A stretch of 15,577 bases of DNA from Candidatus Bathyarchaeota archaeon CG07_land_8_20_14_0_80_47_9 (GCA_002779555.1 PEWI01000137.1:1-15577), one strand, 5' to 3'; counted from the stretch's first letter, positions 6,314 to 13,169 are shown. The notes: generated by a model not told the origin, from the sequence alone. Numbers and translations are program-made.

Positions 6314-7728
6314 ACCCCCGGAATTCGTATCAGTTCGCCCTTGCTATTTCTTACCTCAACTGTCAAATCCTCGTTGACCTGTCTTGTGGCACACTTTATG
6401 CATGGATCGTAGGCTCTCACTATCATTTCCACCCTGTTCAAGAGGCCCGGCTTGACTTCGCCTTTGTGTATGAACTCGGCTGCAGCGTCCTTCAAGTTGA
6501 GGTTTATGGCCGCGTTGTTCAGCTGCGTTGGAATTATCAGCTTCATGCTTTCCAGCCGCCCGTCCTTGGTTAAGACGTACTCATGGGCAAGTGTTCCGCG
6601 CGGAGCCTCAACAACTCCGACGCCTGTGCCAGCTTTCGGCGTGACTTTGACGCGGGTGTCTGTTCGTGTGAGATTCTCATCTTCTAGAAGCTCTTTCGCC
6701 CTTTCACAGGCATGTAGCAAGTCTATCAGACGGGCGTAATCAAGAAGCAAGGTTGTGTGTGCTGGGCTTCCGAATTTTCTTTTGAACTCATTTAGTTCCT
6801 TGTAGGCAAGCCCTGTTGTCATTTTCTTATTTACGTTCATCCTTGCTGTGGAACCGACTTGCACTATTCCGTTCGGCCACCCCAGCTCTTTCAGGTAAGC
6901 GAATTTTGCGTAAGTCCACTCGTAGGTTTTCTCCTCGACGTGCTCCATGTAGTCATCCGCGGAGAATTCTGAGACAGTTTGGCCTTCAGGATCCATGACG
7001 GAAATCTTGCCGTCATAGAATTCCACTGCATCGTCCTTTGTCAGAGCCATGTAATGGGTCTTGTAGTCCCCTGCTTTCTTGAAGCCCTCCCAGTTCCTTT
7101 CGAATAGCTCTTTTCCAAGTGTGAGAGCCTCCTTTACGATTTCGTTGGCCTCTTGTGCCAGTACGAGTAGGCTTTGCCTCTCATGCTCTTTGAGCGGGTT
7201 GATTATTCCGCCGGGTATTGCGGAGAGAATGTGGACTTCACGTTTTCCGACGACATCCAGTAGGTGGACGCCGAAACTCCTCAGTGTCACGGCTTTTTTG
7301 CCTACTTCAGGTTTTTCCCGCATTATTTGGAACATGTTTCTCTTTGAAGGGTTTTCTTCAGTGGAGAACCAGAAATCTGGGAGCGTCAAGAAAAAGAAGA
7401 CCAACGAATGGTTAGTAATTATTTGTGCCATGAGCAGAAGCTCGCGGAGTTTTCTGGCAGTTTCCGTTATTTCTGTTCCATATATGCTTTCTATGGCCTT
7501 GACAGAAGCTAGAACGTGGGCGGTTGAGCAGACACCGCATATTCGTGAGATTATGAAGGGAAGCCTTTCCGCATCCATTCCTCTCAGAAAGTAGTCGAAG
7601 CCTCGGATTTCGGTCGCGTAGAAATAGGCGTCTGAAACGTTTCCAGCCTCGTTAAGGGTTATTGTGACTTTTCCATGTCCTTCAATCCTAGTCGTGGGCG
7701 AGATGGTTATTTCCCTTTTGAGGCTCAA
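6310..7728 (-). CDS. [NiFe] hydrogenase large subunit, group 3-like (Mvh/F420-non-reducing type)
   Basis: This is the catalytic subunit that splits or forms hydrogen at a Ni-Fe centre; 472 residues. The glutamate motif RIEGH lies at 14-18, the L1 cysteines are C64 and C67 in RICGVC followed by H71, and the L2 cysteines are C443 and C446 in DPCIKCATR. All four metal ligands are present, so the enzyme should be active. The 23 residues after R449 are probably the C-terminal peptide removed by a maturation protease; no such protease gene is in the window. Translation appears to start at TTG 7728, which overlaps the stop of the small-subunit gene (TTGA) and has GGGAGAG just upstream, indicating coupled translation. 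No membrane anchor is visible, consistent with a cytoplasmic group 3 enzyme. Subgroup placement (3c versus other soluble archaeal types) is inferred and would need a tree. Confidence 0.92.
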   Translation of the reverse strand: MSLKREITISPTTRIEGHGKVTITLNEAGNVSDAYFYATEIRGFDYFLRGMDAERLPFIISRICGVCSTAHVLASVKAIESIYGTEITETARKLRELLLMAQIITNHSLVFFFLTLPDFWFSTEENPSKRNMFQIMREKPEVGKKAVTLRSFGVHLLDVVGKREVHILSAIPGGIINPLKEHERQSLLVLAQEANEIVKEALTLGKELFERNWEGFKKAGDYKTHYMALTKDDAVEFYDGKISVMDPEGQTVSEFSADDYMEHVEEKTYEWTYAKFAYLKELGWPNGIVQVGSTARMNVNKKMTTGLAYKELNEFKRKFGSPAHTTLLLDYARLIDLLHACERAKELLEDENLTRTDTRVKVTPKAGTGVGVVEAPRGTLAHEYVLTKDGRLESMKLIIPTQLNNAAINLNLKDAAAEFIHKGEVKPGLLNRVEMIVRAYDPCIKCATRQVNEDLTVEVRNSKGELIRIPGV

Positions 7729-8588
7729 ATTACTCTCTCCCTTGCTTGGAAACGTGCAAGTTTTGAAAATACGAAAGTGTGGAAAATGAAAGGGTTACGG
7801 TAAAGCTCCTCCTTCACCGTTTCCTCTGAGATGCCTGTTCTTGCTGACATTACTTTGACGAGAAACGCATACATGTCTCTTGACCGATATAGCAGTGAGT
7901 CAGGCGGGCCTCGGCATCCGAAGCATATGAAGCCCGCTCTGGGACACGGGGCGCCACAGCCTTCGCGTGTCATGGAACCCAAGCATACGAAGCCTTGGCT
8001 CACCATGCACAATTCGTGGTCTGCTTCTTTCTCGTAAATCCCGTATAACCGGTCAAGTTTCGCTGGGACTATTTTTCTGTGACACTCTGTGCACACCACA
8101 CTTTGATGGCGGATGGGTGGTTTGCCACTCACGATGCTTTTCAACGTGTGAATTATGAGGAAGGGCATGGGGGGACAGCCTGGAAGGTAGTAGTCAACGT
8201 CAACGAAGTTGCTTATTGGATACATCATGTCCTTTAGCTCAGGTAGCTTGGTGGAAGCAATCTGAGAATATTCCTTCTCCAGAAGCGTCTTGAGCGACAG
8301 CACGTTGCCAAGGCTGGTTATTCCACCATGGGTCGCACATATGCCTAAAGCGACGAGGATTCGGGATTTAGCCCTGACTTCCTTGATTAGTTTCTCGTCT
8401 TCTTCGGTTCTGATTCCTCCCTCGACTATTGCCAAGTCAACCTCGGGCACTTCTTTCAAGTCAATGAAGGTCGGTGAATAGACGATGTCGAAGTCTTCTG
8501 AAAGAACATCGAGCAAGGCGTCGCCAGCATTCAGGAAGGAAGACACGCATCCAGCGCAGCACGTTAAAGAAACTATGCTGACCTTCAC
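7725..8588 (-). CDS. [NiFe] hydrogenase small subunit, three Fe-S clusters (MvhG-like)
   Basis: This electron-transfer partner of the large subunit has 287 residues and no twin-arginine signal, so it is cytoplasmic. The proximal cluster ligands are C11 and C14 (CCAGC), C84 (GICATHGG) and C138 (PGCPP). Eight further cysteines (166, 169, 194, 202, 211, 215, 222, 225) fit two more [4Fe-4S] clusters. Start is GTG 8588, giving the usual N-terminus MKVSIVSLTCCAGC, with a GGGGAAAG purine run about ten bases upstream. It is the first gene of a two-gene minus-strand operon. No MvhD, HdrABC, F420-binding or NAD-binding subunit accompanies it, so the electron acceptor is not shown by the context. It is divergent from the cysteine-rich regulator gene, whose palindromic sites lie 138 bases or more upstream of this start. 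Confidence 0.92.
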   Translation of the reverse strand: MKVSIVSLTCCAGCVSSFLNAGDALLDVLSEDFDIVYSPTFIDLKEVPEVDLAIVEGGIRTEEDEKLIKEVRAKSRILVALGICATHGGITSLGNVLSLKTLLEKEYSQIASTKLPELKDMMYPISNFVDVDYYLPGCPPMPFLIIHTLKSIVSGKPPIRHQSVVCTECHRKIVPAKLDRLYGIYEKEADHELCMVSQGFVCLGSMTREGCGAPCPRAGFICFGCRGPPDSLLYRSRDMYAFLVKVMSARTGISEETVKEELYRNPFIFHTFVFSKLARFQARERVI

Positions 8589-8646
8589 AGCCCGTCACTT
8601 TCCCCTTTAGAAATGTTGCGATGTGCTTATGATTGTTTCCCATGTT

Positions 8647-8661
8647 CCTTAAGTTTTTCTG
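8647..8661 (-). promoter_or_regulatory. Weak candidate core promoter of the hydrogenase operon
   Basis: On the minus strand CAGAAAAACTTAAGG offers an A-rich BRE-like half and a poor TATA-like half. It would give a transcript start near 8627 and a leader of about 40 bases. It is the best match between the small-subunit start and the palindromes, but it is not strong. Confidence 0.3.
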
Positions 8662-8725
8662 TTTGCTCTTCTACCCCTTGCAGTGGAGCTTCACAGTCTG
8701 GAGCCTTCATGGTGTCGGACACTTC

Positions 8726-8742
8726 TGACGTACGTCATGACA
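8726..8742 (+). promoter_or_regulatory. Operator-like site A (17 bp, contains perfect 12-bp palindrome)
   Basis: TGACGTACGTCATGACA begins with the perfect palindrome TGACGTACGTCA (8726-8737). It is the mirror copy of site B further downstream, matching its reverse complement at 16 of 17 positions. It lies between the divergent hydrogenase operon and the HTH regulator gene, so it may serve either side. Confidence 0.7.
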
Positions 8743-8794
8743 TTTTGGGAGAAAGGAGGAGCTGGATTGAGAAACTAGGTTTTTTCTGTTTTGT

Positions 8795-8811
8795 TGTCAT
8801 GACATACGTCA
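8795..8811 (+). promoter_or_regulatory. Operator-like site B (inverted copy of site A)
   Basis: TGTCATGACATACGTCA is the reverse complement of site A except for one base. It contains the perfect palindrome TGTCATGACA (8795-8804) overlapping the near-palindrome TGACATACGTCA (8800-8811). The centre of the latter is 20 bp from the centre of site C, about two helical turns, which would place bound proteins on the same DNA face. Confidence 0.7.
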
Positions 8812-8819
8812 TAAAAATA

Positions 8820-8831
8820 TGACGTACGTCA
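8820..8831 (+). promoter_or_regulatory. Operator-like site C (perfect palindrome against the TATA box)
   Basis: TGACGTACGTCA, identical to the core of site A, ends two bases before the TATA box of the HTH regulator gene and covers the place where a BRE would be read by TFB. Binding here should interfere with promoter use, which suggests autorepression, though an activator role cannot be excluded from sequence. Confidence 0.75.
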
Positions 8832-8833
8832 TG

Positions 8834-8842
8834 TTTATATAC
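8834..8842 (+). promoter_or_regulatory. TATA box of the HTH regulator gene
   Basis: TTTATATAC lies 19-27 bases before the ATG at 8861. This spacing puts the transcript start at or very close to the start codon, so the regulator mRNA is probably leaderless. No ribosome site is present, in agreement. Confidence 0.7.
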
Positions 8843-8860
8843 TTTTCCGCTTAAAATAGT

Positions 8861-9277
8861 ATGAACGGTGGAAAAACCTTGATAGCCCCATGTGAAGTCG
8901 CCGTAAAATCAGTCGTCCCAGCAGTGAAGGCGTTAATGACGAAGGAACTCGTGGAAAAATACGGTCTGAAGCAGGATCGGGTGGCCGAAATTCTCGGCAT
9001 TTCCCAATCCGCAGTGAGCAAGTACACGCGACAAGTCAGAGGATACGTGATAAAAATCGACAACATAGACGAAGTGCAGCCTCTGATAGACGAGATGATC
9101 GGCATGCTTGTAAGCGGCAGCTGCCAGAGAATGGAGCTGCTGCGATTCTTCTGCCGTACGTGCATGACCATTCGAAAAACTGGTTTAATGTGCCAGTTCT
9201 GCCAGAAAACAGAGTCGCGAGTACAGATACGAGAATGCAGTTTCTGCATAACCTATAGTTATGTTGAGGAGAGGTGA
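8861..9277 (+). CDS. COG2522-type HTH transcriptional regulator with cysteine-rich C-terminus
   Basis: This is a 138-residue DNA-binding protein. The opening APCEVAVKSVVPAVKALM, then a helix-turn-helix around residues 25-60 (YGLKQDRVAEILGISQSAVS), match the archaeal family of XRE-type predicted regulators. The C-terminal third holds three CxxC pairs, C98/C101, C111/C114 and C126/C129, besides C11 and C88. That number of thiols suggests a bound metal or Fe-S cluster and thus a metal or redox signal; the ligand is inferred. Three copies of a TGACGTACGTCA palindrome lie directly upstream, one against its TATA box, so it probably regulates itself and perhaps the divergent hydrogenase genes. The downstream HtrA gene starts four bases after the stop, so the two are cotranscribed. 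The family is broadly known, but I know of no described target site. Confidence 0.85.
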   Translation: MNGGKTLIAPCEVAVKSVVPAVKALMTKELVEKYGLKQDRVAEILGISQSAVSKYTRQVRGYVIKIDNIDEVQPLIDEMIGMLVSGSCQRMELLRFFCRTCMTIRKTGLMCQFCQKTESRVQIRECSFCITYSYVEER

Positions 9278-9281
9278 AAAG

Positions 9282-10217
9282 TTGTCTTCGCTTGAGGAAA
9301 AAGGAGTCCTTGACGTTTTGGAGAAGGTGAGCAAGAGTGTTGTCAACATAAGCACTGTGAAGCTTGTGCATCACGTGTTCTATCAAACCGTTCCAGTGAA
9401 TGGAATGGGCTCTGGAACTATAGTCGACTCTAAAGGATACATATTGACCAACAACCACGTCATCCACGGAGCAGAAAAGATAGCTGTGACATTGTGGAAC
9501 GGCGAAGTCGTAGAAGGAAAACTCGTAGGCGCGTGCACTGTGCACGACATAGCCGTTGTAAAGGTGGACAAGGAGGGCCTTACAGCGGCTGAGCTTGGAG
9601 ACTCAAGCGAGTTGAGGGTCGGACAGAGGGTCTATGCAATTGGAAACCCGTTCGGATTAGCTGGCGGTCCAACAGTGACTTCAGGCGTAGTAAGCGCCGT
9701 GAACAGGACCATAGAGTCCGAAAGCGAAATGCTGGAGAACCTCGTTCAGACAGACGCCGCCATAAACCCTGGTAACAGTGGCGGCCCACTCGTGAGTCTT
9801 AACGGAAAAGTTGTGGCCATAAACACAGCCATAATTCCATATGCCCAGGGAATCGGATTTGCCATTCCGATAAACTCCGCCAAAGATTGTGCGGGCGAAA
9901 CAGTCAAGAACGGTGTCTCCATGAGGCCGTGGCTCGGAATAATAGGGTTGAGCCTCACCGAAGACATAGCTAGATACTACAACTTGCCTGCCGAGCGGGG
10001 AGTCCTTGTGACAAGAGTCGTCAACGGAAGCCCAGCTGAAAACTCGGGAATAGTGGATGGAGACATAATTCTGAGAATGGACGGCGCGACGCTTAACAGT
10101 GTTGAGGACTTGGTTGAAGAAATTCATCAGAGGAAAGTGGGACAGAAAATAAGAGTCACAGTTCTTCGTAGAGGCCGCGAACAGGTTTTCGACGTTACCT
10201 TGAGCAGAATGTCTTAG
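9282..10217 (+). CDS. htrA: HtrA/DegP-like serine protease with one PDZ domain
   Basis: This is a trypsin-fold protease that degrades or senses misfolded protein. The catalytic triad is H59 (NNHVIHG), D89 (VHDIAVV) and S166 (NPGNSGGPL). A PDZ domain follows from about residue 215 to the end (RPWLGIIG, GSPAENSGIVDGD). I chose TTG 9282 because GAGGTGA lies four bases upstream and includes the stop of the regulator gene; an ATG at 9261 in the same frame lacks a ribosome site and would overlap the upstream gene by 17 bases. Neither start gives a signal peptide or membrane anchor, unlike most bacterial HtrA proteins, so it is predicted to be cytoplasmic. Coupling to a cysteine-rich regulator suggests stress-induced expression. 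A membrane protein and a site-2 protease follow on the same strand. Confidence 0.92.
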   Translation: MSSLEEKGVLDVLEKVSKSVVNISTVKLVHHVFYQTVPVNGMGSGTIVDSKGYILTNNHVIHGAEKIAVTLWNGEVVEGKLVGACTVHDIAVVKVDKEGLTAAELGDSSELRVGQRVYAIGNPFGLAGGPTVTSGVVSAVNRTIESESEMLENLVQTDAAINPGNSGGPLVSLNGKVVAINTAIIPYAQGIGFAIPINSAKDCAGETVKNGVSMRPWLGIIGLSLTEDIARYYNLPAERGVLVTRVVNGSPAENSGIVDGDIILRMDGATLNSVEDLVEEIHQRKVGQKIRVTVLRRGREQVFDVTLSRMS

Positions 10218-10243
10218 GGATGCCTTCTTGAGATTCTAAACAA

Positions 10244-10253
10244 CGTTTTTATA
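10244..10253 (+). promoter_or_regulatory. Putative TATA box before the HIHH membrane protein
   Basis: GTTTTTATAT lies about 36-45 bases before the GTG start at 10289, in the 71-base gap behind the protease gene. It suggests that the membrane protein has its own promoter in addition to any readthrough. Confidence 0.5.
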
Positions 10254-10288
10254 TTTTCCAAACCATTCCTAAACGGCGGGAGTGTGCC

Positions 10289-10897
10289 GTGGAAATCATT
10301 GAGCAAGAGAAGATGCGGAGGAGACCAGACCTCTCCGTACTAGCCTTAGTATCCTTTACAGCTTCTTTTGTAGTCGCGCGGACATTCACCACTTTCAACC
10401 CCGACTTTGTCGTGGTCAGCGGCGGCATCCATATCCATCATTTCTGGTTCGGTCTAGCCCTGCAAGCCATAGGCGGCTGGCTGGGCATAAGCTACAATGC
10501 CAAGAGAATCAACCGGTTGGCAGCGATACTTTTCGGCGCCGGAGGCGGCCTTATAGGAGACGAAGTTGGGCTTTTGCTTACACTTGGAGATTACTGGTCA
10601 GAAATCACCTACACGCTCATAATCATGTTTCTAGCCATTGCATCAACCTCAATCTTGATAACCAGACATTCAAAAGCAATCGTTACAGAATTGACCGATT
10701 TCGTGAAAAGCAACGCAAGCCTATATTTCGGGGTGTTCCTCGCGGTGGTATCGATAGCTTTCATCATGGAAACTGACAATGCCTTGATCATCACGGTTTT
10801 CAGCGTTGCTTCAGCTGTCGCTTGCGCGATCATCTTGGCCTACTTGGTTCAGCGAATCATGAGACGGCGCAGTAAAGCGAAAGACACCCCGGGTTAG
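10289..10897 (+). CDS. Polytopic membrane protein with HIHHFWFG motif, function unknown
   Basis: The 202-residue product has about six hydrophobic segments, roughly residues 15-33, 45-66, 74-98, 103-122, 140-160 and 163-190, with a basic start (KMRRRPD) and a basic tail (RRRSKAKD). The histidine cluster HIHHFWFG near residues 48-55 and the acidic GDEVGLLL around residue 90 inside membrane regions could bind a metal or form an active site. I know proteins of this look in archaea but no established function. The start is GTG 10289, about seven bases after a GGCGGGAG purine run; ATG 10313 is possible. It lies between HtrA and a site-2 protease on the same strand, and a role as substrate or partner of either protease is only a possibility. 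Confidence 0.75.
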   Translation: MEIIEQEKMRRRPDLSVLALVSFTASFVVARTFTTFNPDFVVVSGGIHIHHFWFGLALQAIGGWLGISYNAKRINRLAAILFGAGGGLIGDEVGLLLTLGDYWSEITYTLIIMFLAIASTSILITRHSKAIVTELTDFVKSNASLYFGVFLAVVSIAFIMETDNALIITVFSVASAVACAIILAYLVQRIMRRRSKAKDTPG

Positions 10898-10947
10898 GCG
10901 GTTCAATCGAAAGCCTAAAAAAACAGTTGCCGGTTAACCCTATTTTT

Positions 10948-12006
10948 ATGAAGTACTCATTCAAAATAGGTTCTGCATGGGGCATTCCAATCGAGATTCA
11001 CATAACCTTCATCCTCTTGATGGTGCTGGAATTCGTCCTCTCGTTCCCACAGCTATACTTCTTCTTCATCATCCTGCTCCTTTTCGTCTTCGTGGTTATC
11101 CACGAATTGTCGCACTCGCTCGTGGCAAGGCACTACAAAATAAAGGTGCGCAAAATTGTGCTGTATCCTATTGGCGGAGTCTCAGAGATTGAGGAGATCC
11201 CTGAAAGCCCAAGCGTGGAGTGGAGAATGGCGGCTGCTGGTCCTCTTACAAGCTTTGCTATCGGACTGGTTTTATTGGGTCTCGGACAGATCATGACTAT
11301 CAGAGTGCCAGTCATGCCTCTGATCATTGCAACTGGAAATATGATGCTGGAATTGGCACAACTGAACATATTGTTGGGTGCCTTCAACCTGATTCCCGCT
11401 TTTCCAATGGACGGGGGCAGGGTTTTCAGAGCCTTCCTTGCTGAAAAGATGAAATTTTCGGATGCCACGAAATACGCTGCGTTCATCGGCAGACTGCTCG
11501 GCGTGTTCATGACTGTTTTTGGCATTCTCTACGACTTCTGGCTGGTCATAATAGGCGTGTTCGTTTACATTGGGGCAACAGAAGAAGCAGAATCGACGAT
11601 AGTCTCAACGACTCTCGCACGGGTGAGAGTCAAGGACGTTATGCACCCGCAAGCCGCAGTTGCCAGGCCCGAGAACACGGTTGCAGAAGCGTTGGAGACG
11701 ATGTTCAAAGCTCGATATCACGACATCCTGATTGAGAAGGAGGGCACCCTGCAGGGAATAGTAGCGTGGGGCGAGATTATGAAAATCAAACCTGAGCAAA
11801 GAAGCAAGCTACAGATGCAACAGCTGCCCCTCAAACAGGTCTCGATATTTCCAGACGAATCAGTTCTTGAAGCCTACAAGCTTATGAGTCGCGAGAAAAT
11901 CGGCCTTATCCCCGTCGTTGAAAGAGAGGAGCCGTCAAAGGTTGTAGGCGTTGTAACCAACGAAAGCATTGCTTATGCGTACGAAAAGGCTAAAACGCTG
12001 CGCTAG
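10948..12006 (+). CDS. Site-2 protease (M50 family zinc metalloprotease) with CBS domain pair
   Basis: This intramembrane protease cuts membrane-spanning substrates within the lipid bilayer. The zinc site is H52-E53-x2-H56 (IHELSH), and the third ligand is D155 in NLIPAFPMDGGR. About six hydrophobic segments surround these motifs. From about residue 228 a pair of CBS domains follows (VRVKDVMHPQAAV, VGVVTNESI), which in this family bind adenine nucleotides and may gate activity by energy state. I chose ATG 10948 because MKYSFKIGSAWGIPIEIH is the normal N-terminus of the family; the TTG at 10927 has no ribosome site. An A-rich stretch near 10908-10925 might serve as promoter. Length, 352 residues, is usual. 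Its stop codon overlaps the promoter of the thioredoxin-like gene. The substrate is unknown, and the HIHH membrane protein upstream is a neighbour to consider. Confidence 0.93.
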   Translation: MKYSFKIGSAWGIPIEIHITFILLMVLEFVLSFPQLYFFFIILLLFVFVVIHELSHSLVARHYKIKVRKIVLYPIGGVSEIEEIPESPSVEWRMAAAGPLTSFAIGLVLLGLGQIMTIRVPVMPLIIATGNMMLELAQLNILLGAFNLIPAFPMDGGRVFRAFLAEKMKFSDATKYAAFIGRLLGVFMTVFGILYDFWLVIIGVFVYIGATEEAESTIVSTTLARVRVKDVMHPQAAVARPENTVAEALETMFKARYHDILIEKEGTLQGIVAWGEIMKIKPEQRSKLQMQQLPLKQVSIFPDESVLEAYKLMSREKIGLIPVVEREEPSKVVGVVTNESIAYAYEKAKTLR

Positions 12007-12017
12007 AAAGTTTAATA
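12005..12017 (+). promoter_or_regulatory. BRE/TATA core promoter of the thioredoxin-like gene
   Basis: AGAAAGTTTAATA overlaps the stop codon of the site-2 protease gene and ends 37 bases before the ATG at 12054. The same 13 bases at the same distance precede the ferredoxin gene, so the promoter of the interrupted gene looks intact. Confidence 0.6.
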
Positions 12018-12053
12018 CCTGTCTACATTCCGAAGCAACATGGGTTGACCGTT

Positions 12054-12440
12054 ATGGGAGTTGTTATAGAAGTAGACGTGAGCAACTGGGAACAGGAAGT
12101 CGCGAAGTCTATAGTGCCAACGGTTGTTTACTTCTAGCACAGTCAATGTCCATGGTGCCTAAGGTTCACCCCAATATTTGACGAGGCAGCACAAGAATAC
12201 GCTGGAAGGATGAAATTCGTCAAACTAAACATGCTGGAAAATCCAGGCAACCAAGAAATAGCGAGCAACTACGGCGTGATGAGCACGCCAACCTTGGTTT
12301 TCTTCTGCAACGGAAGACCCATAGGGCAAGCTGTGGGATTCATGTCTGAAGAGGATTTGAGAAGGACGCTGGGCAGCGTGCTTGGAAGATACAAGAGCTG
12401 CCTTACACAGAGCAGCGACTTAAGAAGTTACATCGTGTGA
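12054..12440 (+). pseudogene. Thioredoxin-like protein interrupted by an in-frame TAG codon
   Basis: Read through the TAG, this is a 128-codon thioredoxin-fold protein: strand PTVVYF, active site C32-P-W-C35, the helix after it, cis-proline loop STPTLVFF, then VGFMSEEDLRRTL. The TAG at 12135-12137 is codon 28, right after YF, where relatives carry an aromatic residue; one base change from TGG, TAC or TAT would create it. All 100 codons after it are open, with normal composition, and the promoter is intact, so the lesion is recent, is a sequencing error, or is read through. After the TAG there is no usable start until ATG 12210, beyond the active-site cysteines, so reinitiation would give an inactive piece. 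Pyrrolysine is possible in principle for an archaeal TAG, but six other genes here end in TAG. I list it as a pseudogene, with doubt. Confidence 0.7.
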
Positions 12441-12507
12441 AAACTTAGACTCAAGGAAAACTGCTTTGACTGCCTTTGCGGGCGTACGCAACAAAGTGGA
12501 AAGAGGC

Positions 12508-13068
12508 TCATCGTTTCTCTAGTCGTCTGGCCCAATCGATCAAGCTTCCAAGCAGTTCTCTTATTTTTTCTCTTGTTCTTTCGTCAGTCAGTCTGCCTTT
12601 CTCATCAATTTTTTCGCTTGCGGACGGTACGATGACTTCTGGCCTGTTGACAGGGTGCATGTTGAGACAAACCAAAGTCTGCCTCAGATGATACTGAGCT
12701 CTAGCGCCTCCTAGCATTCCGCCAGACGCGCTCATTATACTCACGGGCTTGTCTTCGAAGGAATTATCTCCATACGGTCTTGAAGCCCAGTCAATAGCAT
12801 TCTTCAAAACACCTGGAACCGAGAAGTTGTATTCCGGAGTCACGATCAGAATCGCATCCGCTGTCTTGATTCTCCGCTTGAACTCCTTGACCTTTTCGGG
12901 CATTTCAGTTTCAAAATCCTGATTGAACAGCGGAATACCTTCAAGGTCAAAAATATCAAGTTCTGCGCCTTCAGGCATCAGTTCTGAAGCAGCCCGCAGC
13001 AACGCCTTGTTACAGGAATCTTTGCGCAGACTTCCGGCAAAGCCGAGAATGCGCATTGGTTTTTCCAT
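12508..13068 (-). CDS. NADPH-dependent FMN reductase (flavodoxin fold)
   Basis: The 186-residue product reduces FMN or, in relatives, quinones, chromate or azo dyes at the expense of NAD(P)H. The FMN phosphate loop is GSLRKDSCNKALL near residues 11-23, and the family signature is TPEYNFSVPGVLKNAIDW around residues 78-95. A second flavin-contact loop follows at SASGGMLGGARAQ. I chose ATG 13068 (MEKPMRILGFAGS) because the frame upstream of it is unrelated and a TATA-like TTTAAAAC sits 24-32 bases before it, which implies a leaderless mRNA. It stands convergent to the thioredoxin-like gene with a 67-base gap that shows no clear terminator, and 101 bases downstream of endonuclease III on the same strand with its own promoter. 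The physiological electron acceptor is not evident. Confidence 0.9.
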   Translation of the reverse strand: MEKPMRILGFAGSLRKDSCNKALLRAASELMPEGAELDIFDLEGIPLFNQDFETEMPEKVKEFKRRIKTADAILIVTPEYNFSVPGVLKNAIDWASRPYGDNSFEDKPVSIMSASGGMLGGARAQYHLRQTLVCLNMHPVNRPEVIVPSASEKIDEKGRLTDERTREKIRELLGSLIDWARRLEKR

Positions 13069-13090
13069 GATTTGAGTATTGCGTTCTAGT

Positions 13091-13100
13091 GTTTTAAATC
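13091..13100 (-). promoter_or_regulatory. TATA box of the FMN reductase gene
   Basis: On the minus strand GATTTAAAAC, preceded by GAAACC as BRE-like bases, is placed about 24-32 bases before the ATG at 13068. There is no ribosome site, which fits a leaderless transcript. Confidence 0.55.
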
Positions 13101-13169
13101 GGTTTCTGTGTGAAACAATTTTCGAAGTGCAATAGCCAAAACCGCTGGCTTGTGAACCTGCACAGTGGG

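Noticed and set aside
7079..7594. 171-residue plus-strand frame opposite the hydrogenase large subunit
   Set aside because: Serine-rich antisense shadow of a gene with all [NiFe] ligands intact.
8461..8643. 60-residue minus-strand frame starting at ATG 8643
   Set aside because: It overlaps the start of the hydrogenase small subunit in another frame and has no family pattern; it is a shadow.
8751..8774. Shine-Dalgarno-like run GAAAGGAGGAGC followed by TTG
   Set aside because: The TTG opens a frame of only three codons before TAG. It is an orphan purine run between the operator sites, with no gene to serve.
8613..8822. 69-residue plus-strand frame in the regulatory region
   Set aside because: It runs through operator sites A and B and into site C, is cysteine- and serine-rich without a domain pattern, and has no ribosome site. 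The repeats explain this stretch better than coding.
12210..12440. Independent 76-residue gene starting at ATG 12210
   Set aside because: It is the C-terminal part of the thioredoxin fold behind the TAG, lacks the active-site cysteines and has no ribosome site; better treated as one interrupted gene.
12054..12440. Confident call of pyrrolysine at the TAG
   Set aside because: No pyl genes are in the window, TAG is a common normal stop here, and thioredoxins are not known pyrrolysine proteins. It is kept only as one hypothesis.
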